A DNA stretch of 64,000 nt from Pseudomonas inefficax (GTDB lineage Bacteria > Pseudomonadota > Gammaproteobacteria > Pseudomonadales > Pseudomonadaceae), in NCBI RefSeq assembly GCF_900277125.1, contig NZ_OPYN01000001.1:62001-126000 (forward strand), read 5' to 3'. The notes beneath the pieces were generated by a model. The model saw only the letters and a program-made list of their open reading frames with translations, was not told the origin of the DNA and did not search any database. A program made the translations under genes and the position numbers. Position 1 is the first letter of the stretch. Each line of letters begins with the position of its first letter. Below, piece by piece: positions 9,399-17,805 of the stretch.

Positions 9399-10802
9399 AT
9401 GACTGAAGTTGCCCTGGACACCGCAACCCCACACGCTCCCTCGGTCATCCGGCTGCTGCTCGACAAACTCGGCGTGGCCTACCGCGAGGTGGTCGAACAT
9501 CCGCACCTGCCGGCAGCGGCGCGGGTACAGACCGTGCTGCTCGACGACGAGGTCGGCGCCATGATGGTGCTGTTCCCGCAGAGCCAGCTGCTGGACCTCG
9601 ATCGCCTGGCGGAACTGACTGGGCGCAAGCTCACCGCGGTGTCGGTGCCGCGCCTGAAGCAGATGCTGGACAAGCACCAGCTCAAGGCATTGCCAGGTAT
9701 CCCGGCGCTGACCAGCTCGCCGTGCCAGTACGAAAAAAGCCTGCTCGACGCCGAAACCGTGTTTATCCAGTCTGGCGAAGCCGGCCTGCTGCTGGAAATC
9801 GAACGCGCGCACTTCAAGCGCATGCTGGCCAAGGCAAGCGCCAGCAGCTTCGGTCAGGAAGTCGAGGCGATCAGCCCCAACCTCGATCGCCCCGATGATG
9901 ACACTCGGGAAATCACCAATGCCGTCCAGGCCTTCACTGCCCGGCGCATCCACAAGCGCCTGGAAGAAACCATCGAAATTCCGCCGCTGGCCGACACCGC
10001 GCAAAAGATCATCAAGCTGCGGGTAGACCCCAACGCGAGCATCGACGATATCACCGGCGTGGTCGAGACCGACCCGGCGCTGGCTGCGCAGGTGGTGAGC
10101 TGGGCGGCATCACCCTACTACGCCTCACCGGGCAAGATCCGCTCGGTGGAAGATGCCATCGTGCGCGTGCTGGGCTTCGACCTGGTGATCAACCTGGCCC
10201 TTGGCCTGGCGCTGGGCAAGACCCTGAGCCTGCCGAAAGACCACCCGCAGCAGGCCACGCCGTACTGGCAGCAGTCGATCTACACCGCCGCGATCATCGA
10301 AGGCCTGACCCGCGCCATGCCACGGGCCGAGCGCCCCGAGGCCGGCCTGACCTACCTGGCCGGGCTGCTGCACAACTTCGGCTATTTACTGTTGGCGCAC
10401 GTGTTCCCGCCGCACTTCTCGCTGATCTGTCGCCACCTGGAGGTCAACCCGCACGTTTGCCACACCTACGTGGAACAACACCTGCTGGGCATCAGCCGCG
10501 AGCAGATCGGTGCCTGGTTGATGAAGCTGTGGGACATGCCGGAAGAACTGTCCACCGCGTTGCGCTTCCAGCACGACCCGGCCTATGAAGGCGAGTTTTC
10601 GGCGTTCCCCAACCTGGTATGCCTGGCCACCCGCCTGCTGCGCTCGCGGGGGATTGGCTCTGGGCCGCAGCAGGAGATTCCGGACGAGTTGCTGGAGCGG
10701 CTGGGTATTACCCGGGACAAGGCCGAGGATGTGGTGAACAAAGTGCTCGAGGCAGAGAGCCTGTTGCGTGAGCTGGCTTCGCAGTTCCACGCACCGCACT
10801 GA
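9399..10802 (+). CDS. YbaK/aminoacyl-tRNA-deacylase-like domain fused to HDOD domain
   Basis: A 467-aa two-domain protein. Residues about 10-150 resemble the YbaK/ProX editing fold (VIRLLLDKLGVAYREVVEHP, later LTGRKLTAVSVPRLKQML). The strand that carries the catalytic Lys in YbaK reads VQTVLLDDEVG here, without that Lys, so deacylase activity is doubtful. Residues about 185-385 form an HDOD domain (IPPLADTAQKIIKLRVDPNASIDDI, later YLAGLLHNFGYLLLAH) lacking the paired HD metal motif, as usual for HDOD. HDOD proteins act in signalling and motility; the exact role is unknown. A TATACT hexamer at 9362 may be its -10. Confidence 0.82.
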   Translation: MTEVALDTATPHAPSVIRLLLDKLGVAYREVVEHPHLPAAARVQTVLLDDEVGAMMVLFPQSQLLDLDRLAELTGRKLTAVSVPRLKQMLDKHQLKALPGIPALTSSPCQYEKSLLDAETVFIQSGEAGLLLEIERAHFKRMLAKASASSFGQEVEAISPNLDRPDDDTREITNAVQAFTARRIHKRLEETIEIPPLADTAQKIIKLRVDPNASIDDITGVVETDPALAAQVVSWAASPYYASPGKIRSVEDAIVRVLGFDLVINLALGLALGKTLSLPKDHPQQATPYWQQSIYTAAIIEGLTRAMPRAERPEAGLTYLAGLLHNFGYLLLAHVFPPHFSLICRHLEVNPHVCHTYVEQHLLGISREQIGAWLMKLWDMPEELSTALRFQHDPAYEGEFSAFPNLVCLATRLLRSRGIGSGPQQEIPDELLERLGITRDKAEDVVNKVLEAESLLRELASQFHAPH

Positions 10803-10817
10803 GCATAAACGCGTAAC

Positions 10818-10905
10818 CTGTGGGAGCGGGCGTGCCCGCGAACACCGGCGAAGCCGGTGCCATACACCGCGTCGTTTGTTTCGCGGGCACGCCCGCTCCC
10901 ACAGG
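10818..10905. repeat. Paired REP element (family A, spacer hairpin variant)
   Basis: Opposed copies of the GGGAGCGGGCGTGCCCGCGAA core. The connecting segment contains its own small palindrome (CACCGGCGAAGCCGGTG), as in the copy at 22295. It lies between two convergent genes. Confidence 0.9.
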
Positions 10906-10931
10906 TAAAGCGCCAACATCCCCGTTGGGTT

Positions 10932-11306
10932 TCAGCCCTTCTTCTTCGGCTTCAGGTACTTCATCAACCCCTGGAACCACATCACCAGCGCCGGATTGCC
11001 CTTGATCTGGATGCTCTTGTCCTGAATCCCCTGCATGAACGCCAACTGCTTGTTACCTGCCTGCATGGTGGCGAAGCCATAGGCGGCGTCCTTGAAGGCA
11101 ATGGCAAACGCCGGTTGCGGGTGCGCGCCGCCCTTGCTGCTGACGCGTTCGTTGCTGACGATGAAGTGCCGGGCGACCTTGCCGTCCAGGGTCTGCATCT
11201 GAAACACCAGGTCCTTGCCCTTGAGCTGCTGCTGGAACGCCGGGTTGTTGCGGCTGGCCCTGGCCATCAACAGCCCCATGGCCCAGAGAAGAAAGCGGAA
11301 CTTCAT
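10932..11306 (-). CDS. Small SCP2/sterol-carrier-like protein of unknown function
   Basis: A 124-aa protein with a hydrophobic N-terminus (MKFRFLLWAMGLLMARAS) followed by a mixed alpha/beta domain (KDLVFQMQTLDGKVARHFIVS, later PAFAIAFKDAAYGFATM and a basic KKKG tail). The pattern resembles SCP2-like lipid-binding proteins of pseudomonads; this is family resemblance, not proof. ATG at 11306 is chosen over TTG at 11309 because GAGG sits 7 nt before the ATG. Single gene, no evident partner. Confidence 0.7.
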   Translation of the reverse strand: MKFRFLLWAMGLLMARASRNNPAFQQQLKGKDLVFQMQTLDGKVARHFIVSNERVSSKGGAHPQPAFAIAFKDAAYGFATMQAGNKQLAFMQGIQDKSIQIKGNPALVMWFQGLMKYLKPKKKG

Positions 11307-11399
11307 CAACGCGCCTCGAATTAAAAGTGACTAAGGCGCGCAGTCTATCCTTTTCCAGAACTATTTATGCAAGTTCGAAACATTTTGCCTGCAGAAAGC

Positions 11400-11422
11400 A
11401 CAACGGGCGCTCTAAGGCGCCC
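11400..11422 (-). terminator. Hairpin downstream of the HU gene
   Basis: GGGCGC-6 nt-GCGCCC inverted repeat 34 bp beyond the hupA stop on the minus strand, followed by a modest GTTGTGCTTTC tail. The U-rich tract is weak, so this may be a stem-loop end rather than an efficient terminator. Confidence 0.5.
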
Positions 11423-11455
11423 GCTTGGCTGACACTGGGGGTTGTCAGGGAGTGA

Positions 11456-11755
11456 TCACTTGCCTTTCTTGGCCGGCTTGACGGGGGCGTTGACGCTGTC
11501 ACGCAGGTTCTTGCCTGGCTTGAAAGCCACGGTATTGCTGGCCTTGATCTTGACCGGTTCACCGGTTTGCGGGTTCTTGCCGGTACGCGCACCGCGATGA
11601 CGTTTTTCGAATGTGCCGAAACCGACCAGGGTCACGGTGTCCTTGTCCAGGGCACCCGTGATGCTGTCGAGAATCGCGTTCAAAACCTGATTGGCCTTTT
11701 CCTTGGTCAGATCGGCCTTTTCGGCGATGACGGCGGCGAGTTCTGGTTTGCGCAT
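11456..11755 (-). CDS. hupA: DNA-binding protein HU (HupA-type)
   Basis: A 99-aa histone-like protein with the HU/IHF signature GFGTFEKRHRGARTGKNPQTG and the beta-arm segment carrying the intercalating Pro (NPQTGEPVKI). The C-terminus has an extra Lys-rich tail (VKPAKKGK) beyond the usual 90 residues. It compacts and bends DNA in the nucleoid. SD AGAGG precedes the ATG. The paralogue assignment as hupA, rather than hupB or hupN, rests on recalled gene neighbourhood (next to the rubredoxin genes). Confidence 0.9.
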   Translation of the reverse strand: MRKPELAAVIAEKADLTKEKANQVLNAILDSITGALDKDTVTLVGFGTFEKRHRGARTGKNPQTGEPVKIKASNTVAFKPGKNLRDSVNAPVKPAKKGK

Positions 11756-11941
11756 AGTGAAGCCTCTTTGACGGAATTCTTGTTGTTATGCCGTGCTGCC
11801 CTTGGAGCAGCGCTCAAGGCACCGCAGGCTCTAATCTGCGGCAGACGGAAGTGAGGATGGCACGTGCACAGGGGCCGCGCCAGTATCTGGGCGGCCATTG
11901 TGCAAGCAACAACAGGATAAATCCGACAGAACGCCCGCTAT

Positions 11942-13090
11942 TTACGCCATCACGGCCGGCAGCTGGCGATTCAGGGCCAGCTTTTCCATCACGGCCGCCC
12001 CGGTGAGGGCGTAGCCCAGCAGCTTGCCGTCTGCATCAAGGCAAAGCACCTTGAGGTCACTGCCCTGTCCCTCCACCTGCCAGGTGCCTTCGTGGCCCTG
12101 GGGCGGCGGCGAGACCACCAGTGGGCAGGCCGGGGTTTTCACGGTGATCGGCATCGGCCCGTAGGCGACCGTTGTCGGCTTGCCGGCCAAGGTTTGCGCC
12201 AAGGCCCGGGCACAGCTCATCAGCGGCATCACATAGAGCAGGTTGATGCCATCGACTTCGGCACAGTCGCCAAGGGCAAAGATGTTGGCGTGCGACGTAC
12301 GCAAGTGGCGGTCCACGCAAACGCCGCGGTTGGTCTGCAGGCCAGCGGCGGCGGCCAGGTCGGTGCGCGGGCGCAGGCCGATGGCCGAAACCACCAGGTC
12401 GCAGGCGATCACGCTGCCGTCGGACAGGTGCGCCTCAAGGCCCTTCGCCACCTGCTGCAGGCGGGTCAGTACCGGGCCCAGGTGAAAGCGCACGCCCAGG
12501 CCTTCCAGCCCGGCCTGCACGGCAGTGGCAGCGGCCGGGTGCAGCAGGGTCGGCATGATTTGCTCGCACGGCGCCACCACATCGACCTGAAAGCCGCCCA
12601 GGCTCATGTCGTTGGCGAATTCGCAGCCGATCAGGCCGGCGCCGAGGATCAGCACACGCTGTTTGCCGGCGGCAGCGGCACGGAAGCGCGCGTAATCTTC
12701 CAAGTCGTTGATCGGGAACACCTGTTCGCCGCCGTCGCCTTCGATCGGTACCTGCACGGTCTGCGCACCCCAGGCCAGCACCAGATCGCGGTATTCCACC
12801 GCCTCTTCACCAATCCACAAACGCTTGTGGCCCGGGTCGATGCCGCTGATACGGGTATGGGTGCGAATTTCGGCATTCAGTTGCTCGGCCATGGCGCCCG
12901 GCTCGGCCATGCACAGGCCGTCGGCGTCCTTCTGCTTGGCAAAGCCGGTAGACAGCATGGGCTTGGAGTAGGAACGACCGTCATCGGCGGTGATCAGCAG
13001 CAGCGGCGTCTGCGCATCAAGCTTGCGAAATTCACGGGCCAGGTTGTAGCCCGCAAGGCCGGTACCGATGATTACCACAGGGGACGTCAT
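11942..13090 (-). CDS. rubB: Rubredoxin-NAD(+) reductase
   Basis: A 382-aa FAD-dependent pyridine nucleotide-disulfide-type oxidoreductase: N-terminal FAD-binding [17 protein letters not shown], a central NAD-binding GxGxxG ([16 protein letters not shown] near residue 150) and the C-terminal FAD motif [13 protein letters not shown]. It passes electrons from NADH to rubredoxin. rubA lies 16 bp upstream, so the two form a transcript for electron delivery to alkane hydroxylase-type or oxygen-detoxifying acceptors; no alkB is present in this window. Confidence 0.92.
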   Translation of the reverse strand: MTSPVVIIGTGLAGYNLAREFRKLDAQTPLLLITADDGRSYSKPMLSTGFAKQKDADGLCMAEPGAMAEQLNAEIRTHTRISGIDPGHKRLWIGEEAVEYRDLVLAWGAQTVQVPIEGDGGEQVFPINDLEDYARFRAAAAGKQRVLILGAGLIGCEFANDMSLGGFQVDVVAPCEQIMPTLLHPAAATAVQAGLEGLGVRFHLGPVLTRLQQVAKGLEAHLSDGSVIACDLVVSAIGLRPRTDLAAAAGLQTNRGVCVDRHLRTSHANIFALGDCAEVDGINLLYVMPLMSCARALAQTLAGKPTTVAYGPMPITVKTPACPLVVSPPPQGHEGTWQVEGQGSDLKVLCLDADGKLLGYALTGAAVMEKLALNRQLPAVMA

Positions 13091-13106
13091 GTCGTGCTTT
13101 CCTCGA

Positions 13107-13274
13107 TTAGCCGATGGAGATCATTTCAAAGTCGCTCTTGCCCACGCCGCAGTCGGGGCACAGCCAGTCTTCAGGCACATCTTCCCAGCGGGTGCCGGGG
13201 GCGATGCCGTCGTCGGGCCAGCCTTCGGCTTCGTCGTAGATCAGGCCACAGACAATACATTGCCACTTTTTCAT
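13107..13274 (-). CDS. rubA: Rubredoxin
   Basis: A 55-aa electron carrier with the two iron-ligating CxxC knuckles (C6-C9 in QCIVCGL and C39-C42 in [13 protein letters not shown]) and the typical central [12 protein letters not shown] segment. The ATG at 13274 is chosen because it gives the canonical [10 protein letters not shown] start; an upstream in-frame extension would run through a REP element. First gene of the rubA-rubB pair. Confidence 0.95.
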   Translation of the reverse strand: MKKWQCIVCGLIYDEAEGWPDDGIAPGTRWEDVPEDWLCPDCGVGKSDFEMISIG

Positions 13275-13322
13275 GGGGGTGGGTTTCCTCGGTTCAGGCT
13301 GGGGCTTTGTGTTGCTGCTGAT

Positions 13323-13398
13323 GGCCTCTTCGCGAGCACGCCCGCTCCCACAGGAGTCGTGCATAACCTGTGGGAGCGGGCGCGCCCGCGAAACGGCC
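13323..13398. repeat. Paired REP element (family A)
   Basis: Opposed REP cores (CGCCCGCTCCCACAGG and CCTGTGGGAGCGGGCGCG) with a spacer of only about 16 bp, between the divergent rubA and ubiC genes. Confidence 0.88.
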
Positions 13399-13504
13399 AG
13401 CGCGCAATGCGTGGGGCTTTGTAGCGGCCCTGTCGGCAGTATGCAAGCAGTCAGGGCAATCATGCTAAGCTCGCCGCCTCTCTGGTTGTAACAAGCAGAC
13501 CGAC

Positions 13505-14062
13505 GTGTCGTACGAATCCCCGCAAGCAGCCGCTGTCGCGTGGCTGCCGTATTCACAGCTGGCGACCGATCTCGACCAGCCCACCCTTGACTGGCTGTTC
13601 GACGAGGGCTCGCTGACCCGCCGCCTGACCCGCCTGTCCAACGATCACTTCTCCGTCACCCCGCTGTTCGAGGGCTGGCAACCGCTGCGCGATGACGAAT
13701 GCCAGGCACTGGGTATCGCCGCCGGCGCCGAAGGCTGGGTACGCGAGGTGTACCTGCGCGGCCATGGCCAACCTTGGGTGTTCGCCCGCAGCGTCGCCAG
13801 CCGCAGCGCCCTGGAGCGCGGCGGGCTGGACCTGGAAACCCTGGGCAGCCGTTCGCTGGGCGAGTTGCTGTTCTGTGACCAGGCGTTCATCCGCCACCCC
13901 ATCGAGGTGTGCAGTTATCCCCAGGCCTGGCTACCGAGCGAAGCGGCCCACGCGGCGCTGTGGGGCCGCCGTTCGCGCTTTGAACGTGGCGGCCTGGACC
14001 TGCTGGTGGCAGAGGTGTTTCTGCCAGCATTGTGGCAAGCGGCCAAGGAGGAAAACCGCTGA
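13505..14062 (+). CDS. ubiC: Chorismate pyruvate-lyase UbiC
   Basis: A 185-aa protein matching Pseudomonas UbiC in length and in sequence landmarks ([45 protein letters not shown]). It converts chorismate to 4-hydroxybenzoate plus pyruvate, the first committed step of ubiquinone synthesis. It starts at a GTG (13505) without an obvious SD. The stop codon shares one base with the ubiA start (TGATG), indicating translational coupling to the next pathway enzyme. Confidence 0.95.
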   Translation: MSYESPQAAAVAWLPYSQLATDLDQPTLDWLFDEGSLTRRLTRLSNDHFSVTPLFEGWQPLRDDECQALGIAAGAEGWVREVYLRGHGQPWVFARSVASRSALERGGLDLETLGSRSLGELLFCDQAFIRHPIEVCSYPQAWLPSEAAHAALWGRRSRFERGGLDLLVAEVFLPALWQAAKEENR

Positions 14063-14952
14063 TGTACCTGCAACTGCTCAAGTCGCTCAACCACCTGCAC
14101 CCGCGGGCCTGGGACTTCGTCCAGCTCAGCCGCATGGATCGACCGATTGGTATCTACCTGCTGCTGTGGCCGACCTTGTCGGCGGTGTGGATTGCCGGCA
14201 ACGGGTCACCGACCCTGGCCAACGTGCTGATCTTCGGCCTCGGTGTGGTGCTGATGCGCGCCGCAGGTTGCTGCATCAACGACTTTGCTGACCGCAAGGT
14301 GGACGGCCATGTCAAACGCACCGCCGACCGCCCCCTGGCCAGCGGCCGGGTCCGCCCGCGCGAAGCACTGGCGCTGTTCGCCATCCTGGTCGGCGTGAGC
14401 TTCCTGCTGGTGTTGTGCACCAATAGCCGCACGGTGTGGCTTTCGTTCGGTGCGGTAGCACTGGCGTTCTGCTATCCGTTCATGAAGCGCTACACCTATT
14501 ACCCGCAGGTGGTGCTTGGGGCAGCGTACTCCTGGGGTATTCCCATGGCCTTCACCGCAGCGGGTGGCGAACTGCCGGCCAGCGCCTGGCTGCTGTACAT
14601 CGCCAACTTGCTGTGGACGGTGGGCTACGACACCTACTACGCCATGGTCGACCGTGATGACGACCTGAAGATCGGCGTGAAGTCGACCGCTATCCTGTTC
14701 GGCGACGCCGACCGCACCATCATCCTGACCTTGCAGCTGCTGTCGCTGGGCTGCCTGTTGCTGGCCGGCAGCCGCTTCGAGCTGGGTGGCTGGTTCCACC
14801 TGGGGCTGCTGGGCGCGGCGGCGTGCTTTGCCTGGGAGTACTGGTCGACGCGCAAGCTGGACCGGGAGTCGTGCTTCAAGGCGTTTCTGCACAACCACTG
14901 GGCGGGGATGCTGGTGTTCATTGGTGTGGTGCTGGATTACGCATTGCGCTGA
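14062..14952 (+). CDS. ubiA: 4-hydroxybenzoate polyprenyltransferase UbiA
   Basis: A 296-aa membrane prenyltransferase with both Asp-rich Mg2+-prenyl-diphosphate motifs: [15 protein letters not shown] in the first cytoplasmic loop and DRDDDLKIG in the second. About eight or nine TM segments are evident. It attaches the polyprenyl tail to 4-hydroxybenzoate from UbiC. Coupled to ubiC. Confidence 0.96.
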   Translation: MYLQLLKSLNHLHPRAWDFVQLSRMDRPIGIYLLLWPTLSAVWIAGNGSPTLANVLIFGLGVVLMRAAGCCINDFADRKVDGHVKRTADRPLASGRVRPREALALFAILVGVSFLLVLCTNSRTVWLSFGAVALAFCYPFMKRYTYYPQVVLGAAYSWGIPMAFTAAGGELPASAWLLYIANLLWTVGYDTYYAMVDRDDDLKIGVKSTAILFGDADRTIILTLQLLSLGCLLLAGSRFELGGWFHLGLLGAAACFAWEYWSTRKLDRESCFKAFLHNHWAGMLVFIGVVLDYALR

Positions 14953-14960
14953 GGATTCAG

Positions 14961-15063
14961 GGGGCTGCTTTGCAGCCCTTTCGCGACACAAGGCCGCTCC
15001 TACAGGGGATCGCGCATTCCTGTAGGAGCGGCCTTGTGTCGCGATGGGCCGCAACGCGGCCCC
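14961..15063. repeat. Paired REP element (family B)
   Basis: A different REP family: outer arms GGGGCTGCTTTGCAGCCC / GGGCCGCAACGCGGCCCC, core CGCGACACAAGGCCGCTCCT and its complement, facing each other around about 20 bp, between the convergent ubiA and secreted-repeat genes. Confidence 0.88.
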
Positions 15064-15069
15064 GGGATC

Positions 15070-15441
15070 TCAAGGCTTGGCAACGTGCCAGACGTCCTTC
15101 ATGCCGTCACCGGTCATATCGCCGGCCTTCTTGTCCTTGATGAAGGTATACAGCGGCTTGCCGTCATAGGCCCACTGCTTGCTGCCGTCATCACGCATCA
15201 CCACCGTCCACTTGTCCTTGGCCGGTTCGTCATTGGCCTTGACCATCAGCGGCGGCCAGTTGGTGGCGCATTCGCCATTGCACATGGACTTGCCGCCCGC
15301 ATCCTTGTCGAAGGTGTACAGGGTCATGCCGGCATGGTCGACCAACATGCCGCCCTTCTCCATCGCATGGTCGGCAGAGGCCACCCCCGGTAGCGCCAGC
15401 GCAGTGAAAAGGGCCATCCAGCTCAGCGTTTGTCGTGTCAT
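15070..15441 (-). CDS. Secreted protein with DUF/PF03640-type lipoprotein repeats
   Basis: A 123-aa protein with a Sec signal peptide (MTRQTLSWMALFTALALPG, cleavage near VASA-DH) and two copies of the secreted repeat GMTLYTFDKDAGGKSMCNGECATNWPPL and GKPLYTFIKDKKAGDMTGDG. Function unknown; homologues are periplasmic or secreted. The ATG at 15441 is preferred to 15453 because GGTGA lies 5 nt upstream and the longer form lacks an SD. It ends in a REP element. Confidence 0.85.
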   Translation of the reverse strand: MTRQTLSWMALFTALALPGVASADHAMEKGGMLVDHAGMTLYTFDKDAGGKSMCNGECATNWPPLMVKANDEPAKDKWTVVMRDDGSKQWAYDGKPLYTFIKDKKAGDMTGDGMKDVWHVAKP

Positions 15442-15542
15442 TGGATTCACCATTGTTTCGGGGGGATTGGGTTGAAATTGCCGCGATTGCGGCCCTTTCA
15501 AGCCTAGTTCAGTCATGGAATGTCGCCAGAACAGCCAACACC

Positions 15543-15576
15543 CTGTCACACAGCTGCAATAATTCCGTTATCTAAT
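15543..15576 (+). promoter_or_regulatory. Pho box and -10 of phoB-phoR
   Basis: CTGTCAC-ACAG-CTGCAAT (15543-15560) matches the two-half-site Pho consensus CTGTCAT-N4-CTGTCAT at 11 of 14 positions. Ten bases further lies TCTAAT (15571-15576), a good -10 at the spacing used by PhoB-dependent promoters, which lack a -35. This predicts autoactivation of phoBR by phosphorylated PhoB. Confidence 0.85.
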
Positions 15577-15613
15577 GCGGGCCAAGACACCGTATCCAGG
15601 AGAGGTTTTGAGC

Positions 15614-16303
15614 ATGGTTGGCAGGAACATTCTGATCGTCGACGACGAAGCACCGATTCGCGAGATGATCGCCGTTGCCCTGGAAATGGCCGGCTATGAC
15701 TGCCTGGAAGCGGAAAACTCCCAACAGGCCCACGCGATCATCGTCGACCGCAAACCGGACCTGATCCTGCTCGACTGGATGCTGCCGGGCACCTCCGGCA
15801 TCGAATTGGCCCGCCGCCTCAAGCGCGACGAACTGACCGGCGACATCCCGATCATCATGCTCACTGCCAAGGGTGAAGAGGACAACAAGATCCAGGGCCT
15901 GGAAGTAGGCGCCGACGATTACATCACCAAGCCGTTCTCGCCGCGCGAGCTGGTCGCCCGCCTGAAAGCCGTGCTGCGCCGCACCGGCCCGAGCGACAGC
16001 GAGGCACCGATCGAAGTCGGCGGCCTGCTGCTCGACCCGATCAGCCACCGCGTGACCATCGACGGCAAGCCAGCCGAGATGGGCCCTACCGAATACCGCC
16101 TGCTGCAGTTCTTCATGACCCACCAGGAGCGCGCGTACACTCGTGGCCAGTTGCTGGACCAAGTGTGGGGCGGCAATGTCTATGTCGAAGAACGCACCGT
16201 CGACGTGCACATCCGCCGCCTGCGCAAGGCGCTGGGTGAAGCCTACGAAAATCTGGTACAAACCGTCCGGGGCACCGGCTACCGCTTCTCGACCAAGAGC
16301 TGA
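15614..16303 (+). CDS. phoB: Phosphate regulon response regulator PhoB
   Basis: A 229-aa OmpR-type regulator: receiver domain with acidic pocket D10-D11, phosphoacceptor D54 (LLLDWMLPG) and a conserved Lys in YITKPFSP, followed by a winged-helix DNA-binding domain ([23 protein letters not shown]). It activates pst, pho and its own genes under phosphate starvation. GAGAGG lies 8 nt before ATG 15614; a TTG at 15608 is a less likely alternative. Confidence 0.97.
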   Translation: MVGRNILIVDDEAPIREMIAVALEMAGYDCLEAENSQQAHAIIVDRKPDLILLDWMLPGTSGIELARRLKRDELTGDIPIIMLTAKGEEDNKIQGLEVGADDYITKPFSPRELVARLKAVLRRTGPSDSEAPIEVGGLLLDPISHRVTIDGKPAEMGPTEYRLLQFFMTHQERAYTRGQLLDQVWGGNVYVEERTVDVHIRRLRKALGEAYENLVQTVRGTGYRFSTKS

Positions 16304-16351
16304 TCGAGCCGAAAAGCGCCAAGCTGCACGTCGTTGTACAAGGACCGTCAA

Positions 16352-17659
16352 TTGAACCAGAACCGGCACGCGACCCTGATTCGCCACCTGCTGCTGCTGA
16401 TTACCGTCTGCCTGATCGGCGGGCTGGTCAGCGGCTACTATGGCTGGAGCCTGGCCATCGGCCTGGCGCTCTATCTGGGCTGGACCCTCAAACAACTGCT
16501 GCGCCTGCATGACTGGCTGCGCAACCACCAGCCCGACGAAGCACCGCCCGATGGCTACGGCCTGTGGGGCGAAGTGTTCGACAGCATCTACCACCTGCAA
16601 CGCCGCGACCAGCGCGTGCGCGGCCGCCTGCAAGCGGTGATCGACAGGGTGCAGGAGTCTACCGCCGCACTGCGTGACGCGGTGATCATGCTCGACAGCG
16701 ACGGCAACCTGGAATGGTGGAACCGCGCCGCCGAGACCCTTCTGGGCTTCAAGACCCCACAGGACGGCGGCCAGCAAGTGACCAACCTGGTGCGCCACCC
16801 GCGCTTCAAGGAATACTTCGAGGCGGAAAACTACCTCGAACCGCTGGAAATCCCCTCGCCGATCAACGACCGCATGCGCGTGCAGTTGCACATCACCCGC
16901 TATGGCAACAACGAGCACCTGATGCTGGTGCGCGATGTTACCCGCATCCACCAGCTGGAGCAGATGCGCAAGGACTTTGTCGCCAACGTTTCCCACGAGC
17001 TGCGCACACCGCTGACGGTGATCACCGGCTACCTGGAAACCCTGCTGGATAATGTCGAGGACGTGAATCCGCGCTGGAGCCGAGCCCTGCAGCAGATGAG
17101 CCAGCAAGGCTCGCGCATGCAGACACTGCTCAACGACCTGTTGCTGTTGGCCAAGCTGGAGGCCACCGACTACCCGTCGGACAACCAGCCGGTAGCGGTC
17201 GATGCCCTGCTCGCCGCGATCAAGAACGACGCCCAGGCCCTGTCCGGGCCCCGCAACCAGCGCATCACCCTGGAAGCCGCGCCCGGCGTGCAGTTGAAGG
17301 GAAGCGAGTCGGAGCTGCGCAGCGCCTTTTCCAACCTGGTGTTCAACGCGGTCAAGTACACCCAGGACGAAGGCAGCATCCGTATCCGCTGGTGGGCCGA
17401 TGCCCAGGGCGCGCACCTTTCGGTGCAGGACTCGGGGGTGGGCATCGATGCCAAGCACCTGCCGCGCCTGACCGAGCGCTTCTACCGGGTCGATTCCAGC
17501 CGTGCGTCGAATACCGGCGGCACCGGGTTGGGACTGGCGATCGTCAAGCATGTGCTGATGCGCCACCGCGGCAAGCTGGAAATCAGCAGCGTGCCGGGGC
17601 ATGGCAGTACCTTTACCTGTCACTTCGCGCCGGCACAATTGGCCAACGGCAAGGGTTGA
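16352..17659 (+). CDS. phoR: Phosphate regulon sensor histidine kinase PhoR
   Basis: A 435-aa membrane kinase: two N-terminal TM segments (about residues 11-48), a PAS domain (DAVIMLDSDGNLEWWNRAAE), HisKA with His215 in VSHELRTPL, and HATPase_c (N box near FSNLVFNAVKY, GGTGLGLAIVKH). It controls PhoB phosphorylation together with the Pst transporter and PhoU. I chose TTG 16352 because AAGGA lies 7 nt upstream; TTG 16334 is the alternative, adding 6 residues. Confidence 0.94.
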   Translation: MNQNRHATLIRHLLLLITVCLIGGLVSGYYGWSLAIGLALYLGWTLKQLLRLHDWLRNHQPDEAPPDGYGLWGEVFDSIYHLQRRDQRVRGRLQAVIDRVQESTAALRDAVIMLDSDGNLEWWNRAAETLLGFKTPQDGGQQVTNLVRHPRFKEYFEAENYLEPLEIPSPINDRMRVQLHITRYGNNEHLMLVRDVTRIHQLEQMRKDFVANVSHELRTPLTVITGYLETLLDNVEDVNPRWSRALQQMSQQGSRMQTLLNDLLLLAKLEATDYPSDNQPVAVDALLAAIKNDAQALSGPRNQRITLEAAPGVQLKGSESELRSAFSNLVFNAVKYTQDEGSIRIRWWADAQGAHLSVQDSGVGIDAKHLPRLTERFYRVDSSRASNTGGTGLGLAIVKHVLMRHRGKLEISSVPGHGSTFTCHFAPAQLANGKG

Positions 17660-17666
17660 GGGCCTC

Positions 17667-17686
17667 GGGGGCCGCTTCGCGGCCCC
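17667..17686. repeat. GC-rich palindrome, possible REP remnant
   Basis: Eight-base-pair stem GGGGCCGC-TTC-GCGGCCCC just after the phoR stop. It resembles the outer arm of the family-B REP elements here, but no core is present. There is no U tract on either strand, so it is probably not a terminator by itself. Confidence 0.5.
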
Positions 17687-17742
17687 AAAAAATCCATCGC
17701 CCTTTGCTTTTACGGCCCCAGCCGCTACATTGGACCCCCTGT

Positions 17743-17770
17743 GCCAGCAAGAGCTGGCTCTTTTTTTCTC
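17743..17770 (+). terminator. Rho-independent terminator of phoB-phoR
   Basis: GCCAGC-AAGA-GCTGGC stem followed by TCTTTTTTTCTC on the plus strand, 83 bp after phoR and 36 bp before the next start codon. It should separate the regulon transcript from the downstream membrane-protein gene. Confidence 0.75.
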
Positions 17771-17805
17771 TCTATCTCGAAGACGGACCCCGTAAAAACT
17801 CCATC

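Noticed and set aside
12092..13321. A 409-codon plus-strand frame opposite rubB
   Set aside because: Antisense to the reductase with its FAD and NAD motifs.
15572..17638. A 688-codon open frame opposite phoB-phoR
   Set aside because: Antisense shadow caused by third-position GC bias; no start signal and no recognisable protein.
17667..17686. GC-rich palindrome as the phoR terminator
   Set aside because: It has no U tract on the plus strand; the stem-loop at 17743-17770 with seven Ts is the better terminator.
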